Under the pieces are notes generated by a model. It worked only from the letters and a program-made list of their open reading frames with translations. It was not told the origin of the DNA and made no database searches. 64,000 bases of DNA. Source: Ktedonobacteraceae bacterium (GTDB lineage: Bacteria; Chloroflexota; Ktedonobacteria; Ktedonobacterales; Ktedonobacteraceae). This document shows positions 1 through 8,779 of the stretch, one piece after another. The DNA lies in NCBI GenBank assembly GCA_035653615.1, contig DASRBN010000022.1, positions 62,001 to 126,000 of the forward strand, in the 5' to 3' direction. The position numbers and the translations under genes were made by a program. Each line of letters opens with the position of its first letter. Position 1 is the stretch's first letter.

Positions 1-183
1 GTTGTATGGAGGGAAAACTACTTTTGGGTGCAGGATTTCAGGTTGGGAACTAGTTCCCCAGAAAATGGGGATCAGTTCCTCTAAAAGTCGGGTATAGATT
101 ATCTCTTGTAGTTCTGTTTTTGAGTATACTCTTCTCAGATGCGTATTGACAATTCGTATAAGTTGCTTTTCAAGGAGGAAAAA

Positions 184-783
184 GTGAGAAAATTTCTCTT
201 GCCCATACCCCACCAGTTTGGTAAAAGACATACACTATTGCCAGCTACTGCAAGCCTTTTGAGTATCTGTATACTATTTCTGTCAAGCGGAAAAGTGTTG
301 GCATACAATTTGGAGGGTCCTAAATGGGCTGGTCAACCAGCACCAGGTCATTGCTGTGCATACATTTACGTGCAGCGAGGACCTGCTACCACCTATGACC
401 AGACGGCCTATACAAACGCTATTGCCGCCTGGAATAATGATGATCGTGCTTTAATCTTCTTTGCTTCGGGAGCAGGAATGGGTTATACTACTGACACATA
501 CAATAGTGGTACATCGCTGGACGGTTGGACCAACTATGGGTCCAGCAACGGCTATTTCACCTACGCCAACACTTATCTAAACTATTACTTCACAGGAGAT
601 ACGAAAAACTATCCGGACGGGAGAATACAGGGTATAGCAGTACATGAACTGGGTCACAGCGTGGGTTTAGCTCACGCAAGTGGTTGTGTTATCATGGTTG
701 CTGCCTCCTACACACGCTGGTACACATGTGGAATTGATACTCCACAGACTGATGACGAAAACGGGATAAATGCACTCTATTAG
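184..783 (+). CDS. Secreted matrixin-like zinc metalloprotease
   Basis: Predicted exported metalloprotease of 199 residues. Residues 154-164 read HELGHSVGLAH, the metzincin zinc site HExxHxxGxxH, with Glu155 as general base. Met171 in the following VIM segment could be the Met-turn. A basic N-terminus and hydrophobic stretch (about residues 17-40, ending VLA) look like a signal peptide, so it should act outside the membrane. GTG at 184 is chosen because a strong AAGGAGG lies at 172-178, five bases upstream; an ATG at 139 in the same frame has no such site. The protein is short for a secreted metzincin, with no obvious propeptide cysteine switch. A lipoprotein gene follows 92 bases downstream on the same strand. 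Family assignment is firm from the motif; the substrate is unknown. Confidence 0.85.
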   Translation: MRKFLLPIPHQFGKRHTLLPATASLLSICILFLSSGKVLAYNLEGPKWAGQPAPGHCCAYIYVQRGPATTYDQTAYTNAIAAWNNDDRALIFFASGAGMGYTTDTYNSGTSLDGWTNYGSSNGYFTYANTYLNYYFTGDTKNYPDGRIQGIAVHELGHSVGLAHASGCVIMVAASYTRWYTCGIDTPQTDDENGINALY

Positions 784-875
784 GATGGAGTGCTGATCTG
801 TTTCGTTTTCAAGCAAGCAATGGTTTTCTTCAACAGAAGTAGGCAGAAAGGCATGAAGAGAAAGGAAAGGTCACA

Positions 876-1484
876 ATGAAAAAAGGATATCTGAAGCCAA
901 CCTTTCCGGTAAAGAACCGGATATTCAGACGTGTGAGTATCGTGTTACTTAGCGGCTTTGCAATTTGGGGAACACTGCTCCTGAGTGGATGTACATCAGC
1001 CTCACAACCAGCACAGGGACAAAAGATGACAACCGTTACTATTTATCCAAGTTGGTCGAGGCTGTATCAGGATTTAAAAAGCCTCAAGCACGACTCAGAT
1101 GTTGCGGTGAGCGGAACTATTATGGGTATCTCGAAAACGATTCCATCACCGAGTCTTGTGATGACCGATTTTACCTTTCAGATTCAGAAAATTCTGTGGG
1201 ACCCACACAAAAGGATTAATAGTACAAGCATCATTGTTCAACAGGAGGGGGGAGTGACGAACAATACGCGCTACGTTGCCGAAGATGACCCGTTGTTCCA
1301 GGTGGGCGAAGAGGCAGTACTCTTTCTCCATGAGTTCAGCCCTGGCAATTACTATGTTGTGGGAGGCCCAACGGGAAGATTCCTTATTCGAGGAGAGGTA
1401 GTTAAACCCATCAACAACGAAGGGCTATCTCTGCCGTCTAACCTTTCTGAGAGTACCTTCTATACCGAGATTCAAAATTCCTAA
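876..1484 (+). CDS. Lipoprotein of unknown function
   Basis: A 202-residue predicted lipoprotein. A basic N-terminus is followed by a hydrophobic segment and the lipobox LLSGC (Cys at about residue 39), after which the chain is polar. The mature part is a compact domain with no catalytic motif I recognise. It contains short aromatic and glycine turns such as GNYYVVGGPTGRF that suggest a beta-rich fold. The ATG is preceded by AAAGGAAAGG at 861-870. It lies downstream of the secreted metalloprotease and may be co-transcribed with it, so a cell-surface role is likely but the function is not known. Confidence 0.75.
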   Translation: MKKGYLKPTFPVKNRIFRRVSIVLLSGFAIWGTLLLSGCTSASQPAQGQKMTTVTIYPSWSRLYQDLKSLKHDSDVAVSGTIMGISKTIPSPSLVMTDFTFQIQKILWDPHKRINSTSIIVQQEGGVTNNTRYVAEDDPLFQVGEEAVLFLHEFSPGNYYVVGGPTGRFLIRGEVVKPINNEGLSLPSNLSESTFYTEIQNS

Positions 1485-1874
1485 AAATGATGTTGCTCTT
1501 TCCCGCCTTTTGTGAGGGATAGTATATTCAACGGCTTTGGGCATAGAAACCGCTCCCAATATGTTATAATCTGTAGCAGTATGAAATCATTACCACTTAC
1601 CTCAACCGCATATATCTCCGGGGTGCGACCCGAACATCGCGCCACCGTCGAACGCTACCTGCTCGCCGCCGGGTAGCGACGCCTCGTCATACGCTCCAAC
1701 ATCTGTAGAAGCTCGCGGTATAAGAGCCTACCTGCATATTTTGCCGTTACTTTGCACCATTTCATCCGTCCCAACGTGTCTTAAAATGTGATACCATGAT
1801 GTACGAGGGTCACAAGCGCCATCATTCGCCGGTGCGCCTTGTTGGGGGATGAGGAGATTTTGGGAGAACCACAC
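1485..1874. other. 390-base intergenic region with possible leaderless micro-ORF
   Basis: A good -10 hexamer, TATAAT, lies at 1565-1570, but there is no convincing -35 at normal spacing. Eleven bases downstream an ATG (1581) opens a 31-codon frame ending at 1676, with no Shine-Dalgarno sequence, so it would have to be translated leaderless. The peptide (MKSLPLTSTAYISG...) resembles nothing I recognise. It could be a leader of the prfA transcript or a gene remnant. The rest of the stretch shows no clear feature. Confidence 0.3.
1581..1676 (+). CDS. Possible leaderless 31-residue peptide
   Basis: A short frame starting 11 bases after a TATAAT box and ending in TAG at 1674-1676. It has no ribosome binding site. 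The composition is ordinary protein-like, with ISGVRPEHRATVERYLLAAG in its second half, which could be the start of a longer domain cut by the stop codon. No homologous sense continuation is obvious downstream. It may be a real leader peptide, a decayed gene, or chance. Confidence 0.2.
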   Translation: MKSLPLTSTAYISGVRPEHRATVERYLLAAG

Positions 1875-2987
1875 ATGGACTTGATGAATAAACTTGCCAG
1901 CCTGGCACAACGCTATGAAGAACTGAATACGCTTATGTCGCAACCCGAAGTACTCGAAGATATTTCGCAGTTGCAGCGATATGGCCGCGAACGCGCCGAA
2001 CTCGAGGAGGTTGCGCAAAAATATTACGAGCTGCAAGCGAATGAGAAGCAGTATGCCGAAGCCCAGGAAATGTACGATGAGAGCGATGAGCCTGAGATGC
2101 GCGACCTGGCCTTTGAAGAGATGGAACGCCTGAAAACCCGTAAAGAGCAGTTGCTTAACGAGGTGAAGGTCGCCCTGCTGCCCAAAGACATCTTGGATGA
2201 GAAAAACGCCATTGTGACCATCCAGGGCGGCGCTGGCGGCGATGAGGCGGCCCTCTTCGCCGGCGAACTCTTCCGCATGTACAGCCGCTATGCCGATAAT
2301 CATCGTTGGAAGATTGAAATTCTGGATATCAATGAAACCGGGCAGGGCGGCATCAAAGATATCACCTTTGTCGTCAAAGGCAAGGGCGCGTATAGCCGTA
2401 TGAAGTATGAGGGCGGGACGCATCGGGTGCAGCGCGTTCCGGTGACGGAGGCCAACGGGCGCATTCATACGTCGACGGCCAAGGTGATCGTGCTGCCGGA
2501 GGTTGACGAGGACATCAACATCGATATCAAAGATACCGATATTCGCGTCGATGTCTACCGCTCTACCGGTCACGGCGGTCAGAGTGTCAACACAACCGAC
2601 TCCGCCGTGCGCATTACGCACCTGCCGACAGGGCTGGTTGTGACCTGCCAGGATGAGAAGTCGCAATTGAAAAATAAGGTCAAGGCGCTTTCGGTCTTGA
2701 AATCGCGCCTGTGGGACCTGGAAGAGGCTCGCCGGCAGGCAGAGCTGAGCAAATCGCGCCGCTCGCAGGTTCAGACCGGCGACCGCAGCGAGAAGATTCG
2801 CACCTATAATTTTCCGCAGGATCGCGTGACCGATCATCGCATCGGCTTCACGCGGCATAATCTACCCGGCGTGCTCAATGGTGAGCTTGACGAGTTTATC
2901 GATAACCTGATCACAGTCGATCAGGCGGACAAGTTGCAGCACCTCTTTGAGGAAGACGGCAACAGCGGCAACGGTAAAGCCAGCTAG
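1875..2987 (+). CDS. prfA: Peptide chain release factor 1
   Basis: Class I release factor, 370 residues, which reads UAA and UAG and triggers peptidyl-tRNA hydrolysis on the ribosome. The catalytic loop GHGGQSVN (GGQ motif) is intact. The anticodon-like tripeptide is PVT in HRVQRVPVTEANG, which corresponds to the P-x-T of RF1 and not the SPF of RF2. The C-terminal TYNFPQDRVTDHRIG block is also typical. Length matches the family. ATG at 1875 is preferred because GGGAG lies eight bases upstream and the product begins as usual for RF1; an ATG at 1839 would add 12 residues. The usual neighbours rpmE and prmC are not adjacent here. Confidence 0.95.
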   Translation: MDLMNKLASLAQRYEELNTLMSQPEVLEDISQLQRYGRERAELEEVAQKYYELQANEKQYAEAQEMYDESDEPEMRDLAFEEMERLKTRKEQLLNEVKVALLPKDILDEKNAIVTIQGGAGGDEAALFAGELFRMYSRYADNHRWKIEILDINETGQGGIKDITFVVKGKGAYSRMKYEGGTHRVQRVPVTEANGRIHTSTAKVIVLPEVDEDINIDIKDTDIRVDVYRSTGHGGQSVNTTDSAVRITHLPTGLVVTCQDEKSQLKNKVKALSVLKSRLWDLEEARRQAELSKSRRSQVQTGDRSEKIRTYNFPQDRVTDHRIGFTRHNLPGVLNGELDEFIDNLITVDQADKLQHLFEEDGNSGNGKAS

Positions 2988-3105
2988 AGCCTGGACTGGC
3001 TGGGATCAGGGAGTTACCAATCAGGGATGACCTGTCTGAGGACAGGCCCCCAACATGACGAAGGAGATGCGAGGGAATGCATCTCTCATTGAAAGGAAGG
3101 CAATA

Positions 3106-4326
3106 ATGGCACAATTGGTAATGGGTCAGAGTAAAATGTACGAAAACGCGCTACCCGAAATCAATCCTTCGTACAGGTTGCTGCTTGGCCCTGGTCCCTG
3201 TAATGTTGATCCGCGCGTTCTGCGCATCGCCTCGGCGCCGCAGCTTGGGCATATCGACCCGGAATTTTTTGCGATCCTCGAAGAGACGGCGCAGTTTTTG
3301 CGCCAGGTATTCCAGACGAAAAACGAGATGACGCTGTGTGTATCCGGCTCCGGCTTCTCGGGAGCCGAGGCAGTATTGAGTAATTTGCTCGAGCCGGGCG
3401 ATACGCTTATTGCCGGCAGCCTGGGTTTCTTCAGTGGCAAGATCGTTGAAATCGCTGAGCGGGCAGGCGCGAAGGTGGTCAATCTGGAAACTGAACTGGG
3501 CAAGCCACTTGCAGCGGAAACACTCGAGCAGGCATTTCAAGAACATCCCGGCGTGAAGCTATTTGCCACGGCCATCGCGGAAACCTCGACCGGTCTATTG
3601 CAACCGCTGGACGAATTGGAACGTATCACGCACCAGCATGGAGCGCTTTTTGTGGTGGATGCCGTCTGCGGACTGGGCGGTGTGCCAATGAACGTCGATC
3701 AGATGAAGATCGATGCCTGTTACGCCGGTAGTCAAAAGAGCCTGGGAGCATTGCCCGGTCTCGCGCCCGTCACGCTGAATGAGCGCGCGGAAGAGGTCAT
3801 TAAGAATCGCAAAACGCCCGTCCAGAGTTATTATCTGAACCTGCAAGACCTTCATCGCTATTGGAACGGCGACCATACCTATCACCATACGGCATGCAGC
3901 AATGTAGTGTATACAATGCATGAAGCGTTGCGCATCGTCCTGGAAGAGGGGCTTGAGGCGCGTTGGGCGCGTCACAAGCTGAATGGTGAGGCGCTACGAG
4001 CCGGCGTCAAGGCAATGGGCCTGAATATTCTTACACAGCCCGGTTATGAACTGCCGGTGCTGACGGCGATCATCCTGCGCGAAGGCATAGATGAGCAGGC
4101 GGTTCGCCAGGCGCTGCTAGATGAATATAGCATCGAGATAGGCGGTGGCTTCGGCGCGCTGAAAGGCCGTTTGATTCGTATTGGCCTGATGGGCTACAAT
4201 TCCTGCCGTAAAAATGTCGATACCGTTCTGGCCGCGCTCGAACATGTCTTGCCGCGCTGTGGTTTCCAACCCGAAGTTGGAGCGGCGCTGGCAGCTGCTG
4301 ACCAGGTGTATAAAAATCAAAAATGA
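3106..4326 (+). CDS. Class V aminotransferase, alanine-glyoxylate / serine-pyruvate type
   Basis: PLP-dependent aminotransferase of 406 residues that probably moves the amino group of alanine or serine to glyoxylate or another 2-oxo acid in the cytoplasm. The N-terminal LLLGPGPCNVDPRVL is the family hallmark. VVDAVCGLGG provides the Asp that pairs with the PLP ring nitrogen. Lys211 in GSQKSLGALPG is the expected Schiff-base lysine. The ATG at 3106 follows GAAAGGAAGG closely; an in-frame ATG at 3055 would add 17 residues with no Shine-Dalgarno. It stands alone between prfA and a HAD hydrolase. A HOGA1-like aldolase that could supply glyoxylate is encoded at 33290-34186, but the two genes are far apart. 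Exact substrates cannot be read from sequence. Confidence 0.85.
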   Translation: MAQLVMGQSKMYENALPEINPSYRLLLGPGPCNVDPRVLRIASAPQLGHIDPEFFAILEETAQFLRQVFQTKNEMTLCVSGSGFSGAEAVLSNLLEPGDTLIAGSLGFFSGKIVEIAERAGAKVVNLETELGKPLAAETLEQAFQEHPGVKLFATAIAETSTGLLQPLDELERITHQHGALFVVDAVCGLGGVPMNVDQMKIDACYAGSQKSLGALPGLAPVTLNERAEEVIKNRKTPVQSYYLNLQDLHRYWNGDHTYHHTACSNVVYTMHEALRIVLEEGLEARWARHKLNGEALRAGVKAMGLNILTQPGYELPVLTAIILREGIDEQAVRQALLDEYSIEIGGGFGALKGRLIRIGLMGYNSCRKNVDTVLAALEHVLPRCGFQPEVGAALAAADQVYKNQK

Positions 4327-4380
4327 ACCACGAGGGCCGATGAAGAGATTTCACGATCAAAACCGGTGATCCAGGTACTT

Positions 4381-4464
4381 CAGGTCATGTCATTCTGAGC
4401 GCAGCGAAGAATCTCAGTCACCCTGGGCGTAGATTCTTCGCTGCGCTCAGAATGACATGACCTG
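4381..4464. repeat. Dispersed palindrome, CATTCTGAG family
   Basis: Two 34-base arms (4381-4414 and 4431-4464) are near-exact inverted copies around a 16-base loop. The core reads GTCATTCTGAG-CGCAGC-GAAGAATCT. The same core returns at 5391-5636 and at 59821-59895, so this is a dispersed family. It lies just after the aminotransferase stop and before the HAD gene. It could fold as a strong hairpin in RNA but has no terminal U tract. It is most likely a REP- or MITE-like element. Confidence 0.85.
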
Positions 4465-4550
4465 AAGAGTACTTATCGATTTTGCTTGTGGAACTTCATT
4501 ATCGGCCCTTAAGGGGGCATTACTAGATTACAATAGGTAGCGAATCAATC

Positions 4551-5306
4551 ATGGGACTCGAGCAGCCACAAGCAATCCGCACCATCTTTTTTGATGCCGG
4601 CTATACCTTGTTACATCCCAACCCTTCTACCGCGGAGATTTGCCAGCAGGTATGTGAGCGGCTGCATTTGCACCTGCACCTGGACGAAGTCAAAAATCGT
4701 ATGCTTGATGCCGAAGAATATTTCTGGCGCCAGACAAGACAACGCTACCAGACCTGGGCCAGTGAGGAGACGATTACCGAGTTCTGGGTGGGATATTATA
4801 TGAACCTGCTCCGCCCATTCATTGAGGAACATGATGAGCCACGCCTCTACCAGCTGGCATTAGCAATCACGCGCGAGTTTGACCAGCATACCAGCTGGCA
4901 ACTGTATCCCGATGTACTACCGACCCTGGAAGCGTTGAGAAAACAGAACTACACCCTGGGGGTCATCTCCGATTGGGGCATTGCCCTGAGCGCTATTCTC
5001 CGGCGCCTTCGCCTCACAGACTACTTCGATTGCTTGCTCATCTCAGCCGCCACGCGTCATGCAAAACCCTCCCCTACACTCTACGAGCGAGCGCTTCAGA
5101 GGGCTAACAGTATCGCCGATTATACACTGCATGTAGGAGATTCCTATATTCATGATGTGTTAGGGGCGCGAGCTGTTGGCATAACACCAGTACTACTTGA
5201 TCGCCAACGAACATTAGAAGAATCAAACGTCGATTGCTTGCTAGTGCATTCGCTGACTGATTTACTGCAATTACTGGAAATTGATTCGCCTCATGAACAC
5301 AGGTAA
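4551..5306 (+). CDS. HAD-superfamily hydrolase
   Basis: A 251-residue haloacid dehalogenase-type hydrolase, probably a small-molecule phosphatase. Motif I is FFDAGYTLL near residue 14, where the first Asp is the nucleophile; the second acidic position is Tyr-Thr rather than the DxD of common phosphatases, as in some HDHD3-like members. Motif II is GVISDWG, motif III the Lys of AKPSP, and motif IV the GDSYIHDVLGA acidic pair. A helical cap is inserted after motif I. The gene is flanked on both sides by palindromic repeats and has no obvious partner. The natural substrate is unknown. Confidence 0.82.
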   Translation: MGLEQPQAIRTIFFDAGYTLLHPNPSTAEICQQVCERLHLHLHLDEVKNRMLDAEEYFWRQTRQRYQTWASEETITEFWVGYYMNLLRPFIEEHDEPRLYQLALAITREFDQHTSWQLYPDVLPTLEALRKQNYTLGVISDWGIALSAILRRLRLTDYFDCLLISAATRHAKPSPTLYERALQRANSIADYTLHVGDSYIHDVLGARAVGITPVLLDRQRTLEESNVDCLLVHSLTDLLQLLEIDSPHEHR

Positions 5307-5390
5307 TTGTATATTTACCTCTAAGTGTTTTGCTGCTATACTGACGCAAGGTCAGTCTCTCGAAAGAGGATTTGAGATTGGTGAGGGTGG

Positions 5391-5636
5391 GAGATTCTTC
5401 GCTGCGCTCAGAATGACAGGCCTGCGGTATGCGCTCAGCATGACAGGCCGAGGATATGGGCTGAGAATGACAGGCCTGCGGTATGCGTTCAGCATGACAT
5501 GCGAGGATATGGGCTGAGAATGATAGGTCTGCGGTATGCGTTCAGCATGATATGCCCTGGGTGTCATTCTGAAATCCAGGGGCATATCATGCTGAGCGTG
5601 TGAGCCGAGGCCCTGAGGAACGAAGGGGAAGAATCT
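5391..5636. repeat. Composite repeat block: palindrome half-sites plus 53-bp tandem repeat
   Basis: The block opens with AGATTCTTCGCTGCGCTCAG and closes with GAAGAATCT, that is, with the two ends of the CATTCTGAG palindrome family. Between them are three imperfect copies of a 53-54 base unit starting at about 5407, 5461 and 5514. Each contains TGAGAATGACAGG, CTGCGGTATGCG and CAGCATGACA segments. The whole looks like a palindromic element whose interior has expanded by tandem duplication. It fills most of the 357-base gap between the HAD gene and the permease-kinase gene, and no protein is expected from it. Confidence 0.8.
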
Positions 5637-5663
5637 AAGCAGGGCGCCAGGACGGGGTGAACG

Positions 5664-7946
5664 ATGAAAAAGCAGGCCGGGCAGTACACGCCGACTGTTT
5701 TACAAGCCGCCATAGGTGAGCCATTGCGCTCAGAGCAGCGCACAAACGAGTATTTACCGCGCATACTTTCGCGGGTAGATATGCTCGTCATCTTCATAGC
5801 TATCGTCCTGTTCATTCCGAATGCTTCCGTCGTGCAGGCAGCACAGGGCGCGAGCAGCACCATCTACCTCTATTGGATTATTGGCACAATAACATTTCTC
5901 ATACCCGGAGCAATCATCACCGGGCAATTGTATCGCCTCATGCCCGTGGATGGCGCGATTTATGTCTGGACGCATCGCGCGCTCGGCCCCTTATGGGGCT
6001 TCTTCGCCGGATTCTGCGCCTGGTTTCCCGGTATCCTGGTACTGCTCTCTACCAGTGATATCATCCTCTCACTACTACAAGGTATTTCAACGCAAATTTA
6101 CGGCACTCCGGCACACTGGTTGACGACCCCGTGGCAGCAGGGGATCGTTGTATTGATCGTGTTACTTTTTGCCGGCCTGCTTTCTATTGCTTCGCTGCGC
6201 TGGATTATGAAGATCGCTAAATGGATAATCTTGCTCTATGGCATCAGTATTTTTTTAGTCGGGCTGGCGGGATGCGTATGGCTACTGGCCGGTCATTCCC
6301 CACGGGTCTCACTGACGAGCGGTAGCATGACTTTTGGTGGGCAAAATATCGTGCTGTATGGAGTGATTGTGCTTGCCCTGCTTGGCGTCGAAGTGCCAAT
6401 GAACATGGCCGCTGAGACACAACAATCGAAAGCGGTTTCGCTCTTTTTGCGTTGGGGGCCGCTACTGGTTTTGCTGGCATATCTCCTGGGAACATTCGGA
6501 GTGATGGTCGTAGTACCCACAAGCAGTGCCAGCCTGGAATACTCGGCAATTCTGGCGGTCAGAGCAGTTTTCGGCCTGCCTGCTGCTGTGCTGGTCGGTT
6601 TGATCTTCATCGGTTTCTTCATGACCGCTACAGTCATTTATAATGTGACTTTTTCCCGCATTTTGTTTGTTTCGGCATTAGATCACCGTTTACCTCCGGG
6701 CCTGGCCAAAGTGAATCGCTATGCGGTCCCTCATCGCGCTACTACCGTTCAGATCGTACTGGTCGGCCTTATTGCCATCTTCACGTATTTTATAAGTCCT
6801 CTATTGTATAGTATCGATCCGCTGGCGCTCTCCGCGGATACGTACAACATCAGCCAGGCGACTACAACCGTCATCTGGTGCATATCGATGGTCTTCCTCT
6901 TCCTGGATGTACCGCTGCTTTTGATACGCTTTCATGAGCTTTTCGCGAAGAAACGCGAATTGCTCATCACGCGGCCCTGGGTCCTCTATCTTTGTGCAGT
7001 TATAGGAGGAGTGGCGAGTATACTGGCTATCTGGACAACATTGACACAGTCCTGGGATAGCAATCTGATTTCCAATAGCAATTGGCTGAAAATTGTTGGT
7101 ATTTCTACCCTGGTGTGCATGGCAATCGGCCTGATGGGTTCAGCATACCCCCGGCTCCTGGGCAGTCTGAATGAGCAGACGGAAGCGGCGCGCGAGAATG
7201 CGCGCCTGTTTCATGAATTACGTCAGGCATATGAGCGACTCAGTGAACTTGACCAGCTCAAAGATGCCTTTTTGACGACCGCCAGCCATGAGTTGCGCAC
7301 ACCGCTCACCATCGTACAGGGATACCTGGAACTGCTCGGAGAGCTTGATGAAGGCGTTGATCCGGAGCTCCGGCGCGCTTTTCTGGGCAAGGCCCGTCGC
7401 GCCTGTGATGAACTCGTGTTATTGCAGGCAAATATCATGGATGCGAGCCGTATAAAGTTCGATACGGCCACACTGATCACAACTAGCCTGCAATTGCGGG
7501 AGATCACTAACTCGGTTGTCGATCTCTTCGAGCCGATCATTGTGCAAGAGGAACGGAAAACGGAAGTGGACATTGAGCCAGGTGTTCATGTGCTGGCCGA
7601 TGAGACCCGCTTGAAGCAGGTGCTGCGCAACCTGATTGCCAATGCCCTGCGCTACTCACCCCCTAAAACGCCCATTTGTGTCAGGGCAAAAGTGCTGTCA
7701 GAAAAGGATATGGCGGAGATACATGTGATAGACCATGGATATGGCATACCACCTGAAAAGCAGGAAGCGATTTTCGATAAGTTTGTGCGTCTTGATCGCG
7801 ATATGCAGAGTACCGTCCGTGGAAGCGGGCTTGGACTCTATATCACGCAGCAGCTTGTCGAGGCCATGAAAGGGACGATTCGCGTCGAGAGCAGCGGAAA
7901 ACCTGGCGAAGGCTCAACCTTTATTTTCACGCTGCCCCTGGCGTAA
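5664..7946 (+). CDS. APC-type amino acid permease fused to a histidine kinase
   Basis: A 760-residue membrane protein. Residues 30-500 resemble an amino acid/polyamine (APC) permease: about a dozen hydrophobic segments, with a characteristic PVDGAIYVWTHRALGPLWGFFAGF stretch split over helices 2-3 and an internal GVEVPMNMAAE segment. A short coiled-coil linker (about 495-525) leads into a HisKA dimerisation domain with phosphoacceptor His542 (SHELRTPL). A HATPase_c domain follows, with the N box LRNLIANALRY, the G1 box DHGYGIP and the G2 box GSGLGLYI. It would sense a transported or bound solute and phosphorylate an unknown response regulator, since none is adjacent. The design parallels CbrA, where an SSS-family transporter is joined to a kinase, but here the transporter half is APC-like. 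Start ATG at 5664 follows GGGGTG. Confidence 0.85.
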   Translation: MKKQAGQYTPTVLQAAIGEPLRSEQRTNEYLPRILSRVDMLVIFIAIVLFIPNASVVQAAQGASSTIYLYWIIGTITFLIPGAIITGQLYRLMPVDGAIYVWTHRALGPLWGFFAGFCAWFPGILVLLSTSDIILSLLQGISTQIYGTPAHWLTTPWQQGIVVLIVLLFAGLLSIASLRWIMKIAKWIILLYGISIFLVGLAGCVWLLAGHSPRVSLTSGSMTFGGQNIVLYGVIVLALLGVEVPMNMAAETQQSKAVSLFLRWGPLLVLLAYLLGTFGVMVVVPTSSASLEYSAILAVRAVFGLPAAVLVGLIFIGFFMTATVIYNVTFSRILFVSALDHRLPPGLAKVNRYAVPHRATTVQIVLVGLIAIFTYFISPLLYSIDPLALSADTYNISQATTTVIWCISMVFLFLDVPLLLIRFHELFAKKRELLITRPWVLYLCAVIGGVASILAIWTTLTQSWDSNLISNSNWLKIVGISTLVCMAIGLMGSAYPRLLGSLNEQTEAARENARLFHELRQAYERLSELDQLKDAFLTTASHELRTPLTIVQGYLELLGELDEGVDPELRRAFLGKARRACDELVLLQANIMDASRIKFDTATLITTSLQLREITNSVVDLFEPIIVQEERKTEVDIEPGVHVLADETRLKQVLRNLIANALRYSPPKTPICVRAKVLSEKDMAEIHVIDHGYGIPPEKQEAIFDKFVRLDRDMQSTVRGSGLGLYITQQLVEAMKGTIRVESSGKPGEGSTFIFTLPLA

Positions 7947-8017
7947 TGATTAGCACTGTGTCTGTCCCCCACTGTCCCTACGGCTTCGACAATTTGTCAA
8001 AAGGCGTAATTGCATTA

Positions 8018-8746
8018 TCAAACGATTTCGCGCACCACCTCAACGCCGTTCAGCCGCATATGATAAAGGAAAACCAGGTGCAGGAAATCCCCATCATGCG
8101 GCAACGCCCCAAGCTCCCTGGCCGTCTCTACGGGCATATCGTAGGTTTGCACGGCATTCGCAGGCACGAGGACACGCATTTTCAAGTTATGTGCGTTGGC
8201 ATGCAGCTTCAGATGCATAGCCATTGTGTACACGCAAAGATCGGTGCAATTTCCCACGATTATCGCGGCTCGCAGGTCGTGACGAGTATCTAACCATTCT
8301 TGCAGGTGCGTCCCATGGAATGCGCTGAGAGAATTTTTGGGAAAAATTTTATACAGGTCGGCAAAAGGCAGGTTTGCCAGTTCGGGAATAGTGTTGGCCT
8401 CGCCGGTGCCAACCTGGCAATGCTGTGGAAAATCCGCAAACTCTACTGCATCTGGTGTATGGCAATCCTGGGCAAGCACAAAGTCTCGCACGCCAACTGC
8501 ATAGGCGCCCTCGAAAGCCGCTCGCACTGCCGGAATAATGCTATTGACCCGCGGGCTGGATAGCGCCCCCTGGTGACAGAAACCATTAATCATATCGACG
8601 CTGAACAGGGCAACGTGTCCCTGCTGCGCATCCTCGCGCAAATCGTTCCAGGAAATGCGCGGCAGATCGCGCTCCCATTGCACGAGGGCGGATAAGAATT
8701 CGTTAGAGCGTTCTATGAAGTTGCTAGGAATGGTTGAGGTCGTCAT
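8018..8746 (-). CDS. Nicotinamidase / isochorismatase-family cysteine hydrolase
   Basis: A 242-residue cysteine hydrolase. The catalytic triad is visible as Asp51 (SVDMINGF), Lys137 (FPKNSL) and Cys171 (TDLCVYTMA). A metal-site pattern like that of nicotinamidase PncA is present: Asp94-x-His96 in AQDCHTP and His109 in FPQHCQVGT. It would therefore deamidate nicotinamide to nicotinate, though a related amide is possible. The start is set at 8746 (MTTSTIP) because AAAGGAGG lies six bases upstream; an ATG eight codons earlier overlaps that site. The gene is immediately downstream of a Nudix regulator-like gene in a tight operon, which supports a role in NAD salvage. Confidence 0.85.
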   Translation of the reverse strand: MTTSTIPSNFIERSNEFLSALVQWERDLPRISWNDLREDAQQGHVALFSVDMINGFCHQGALSSPRVNSIIPAVRAAFEGAYAVGVRDFVLAQDCHTPDAVEFADFPQHCQVGTGEANTIPELANLPFADLYKIFPKNSLSAFHGTHLQEWLDTRHDLRAAIIVGNCTDLCVYTMAMHLKLHANAHNLKMRVLVPANAVQTYDMPVETARELGALPHDGDFLHLVFLYHMRLNGVEVVREIV

Positions 8747-8779
8747 GGCATGCCTCCTTTTGGCTGGCAAATTGAAAAC

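Noticed and set aside
1728-2858. 376-codon open frame opposite prfA
   Set aside because: prfA on the other strand is a clear homologue; the opposite frame has no family motif and is a by-product of codon use.
4381-4464. Intrinsic terminator
   Set aside because: The stem is strong but there is no U tract, and the sequence recurs elsewhere, so a dispersed repeat is the better reading.
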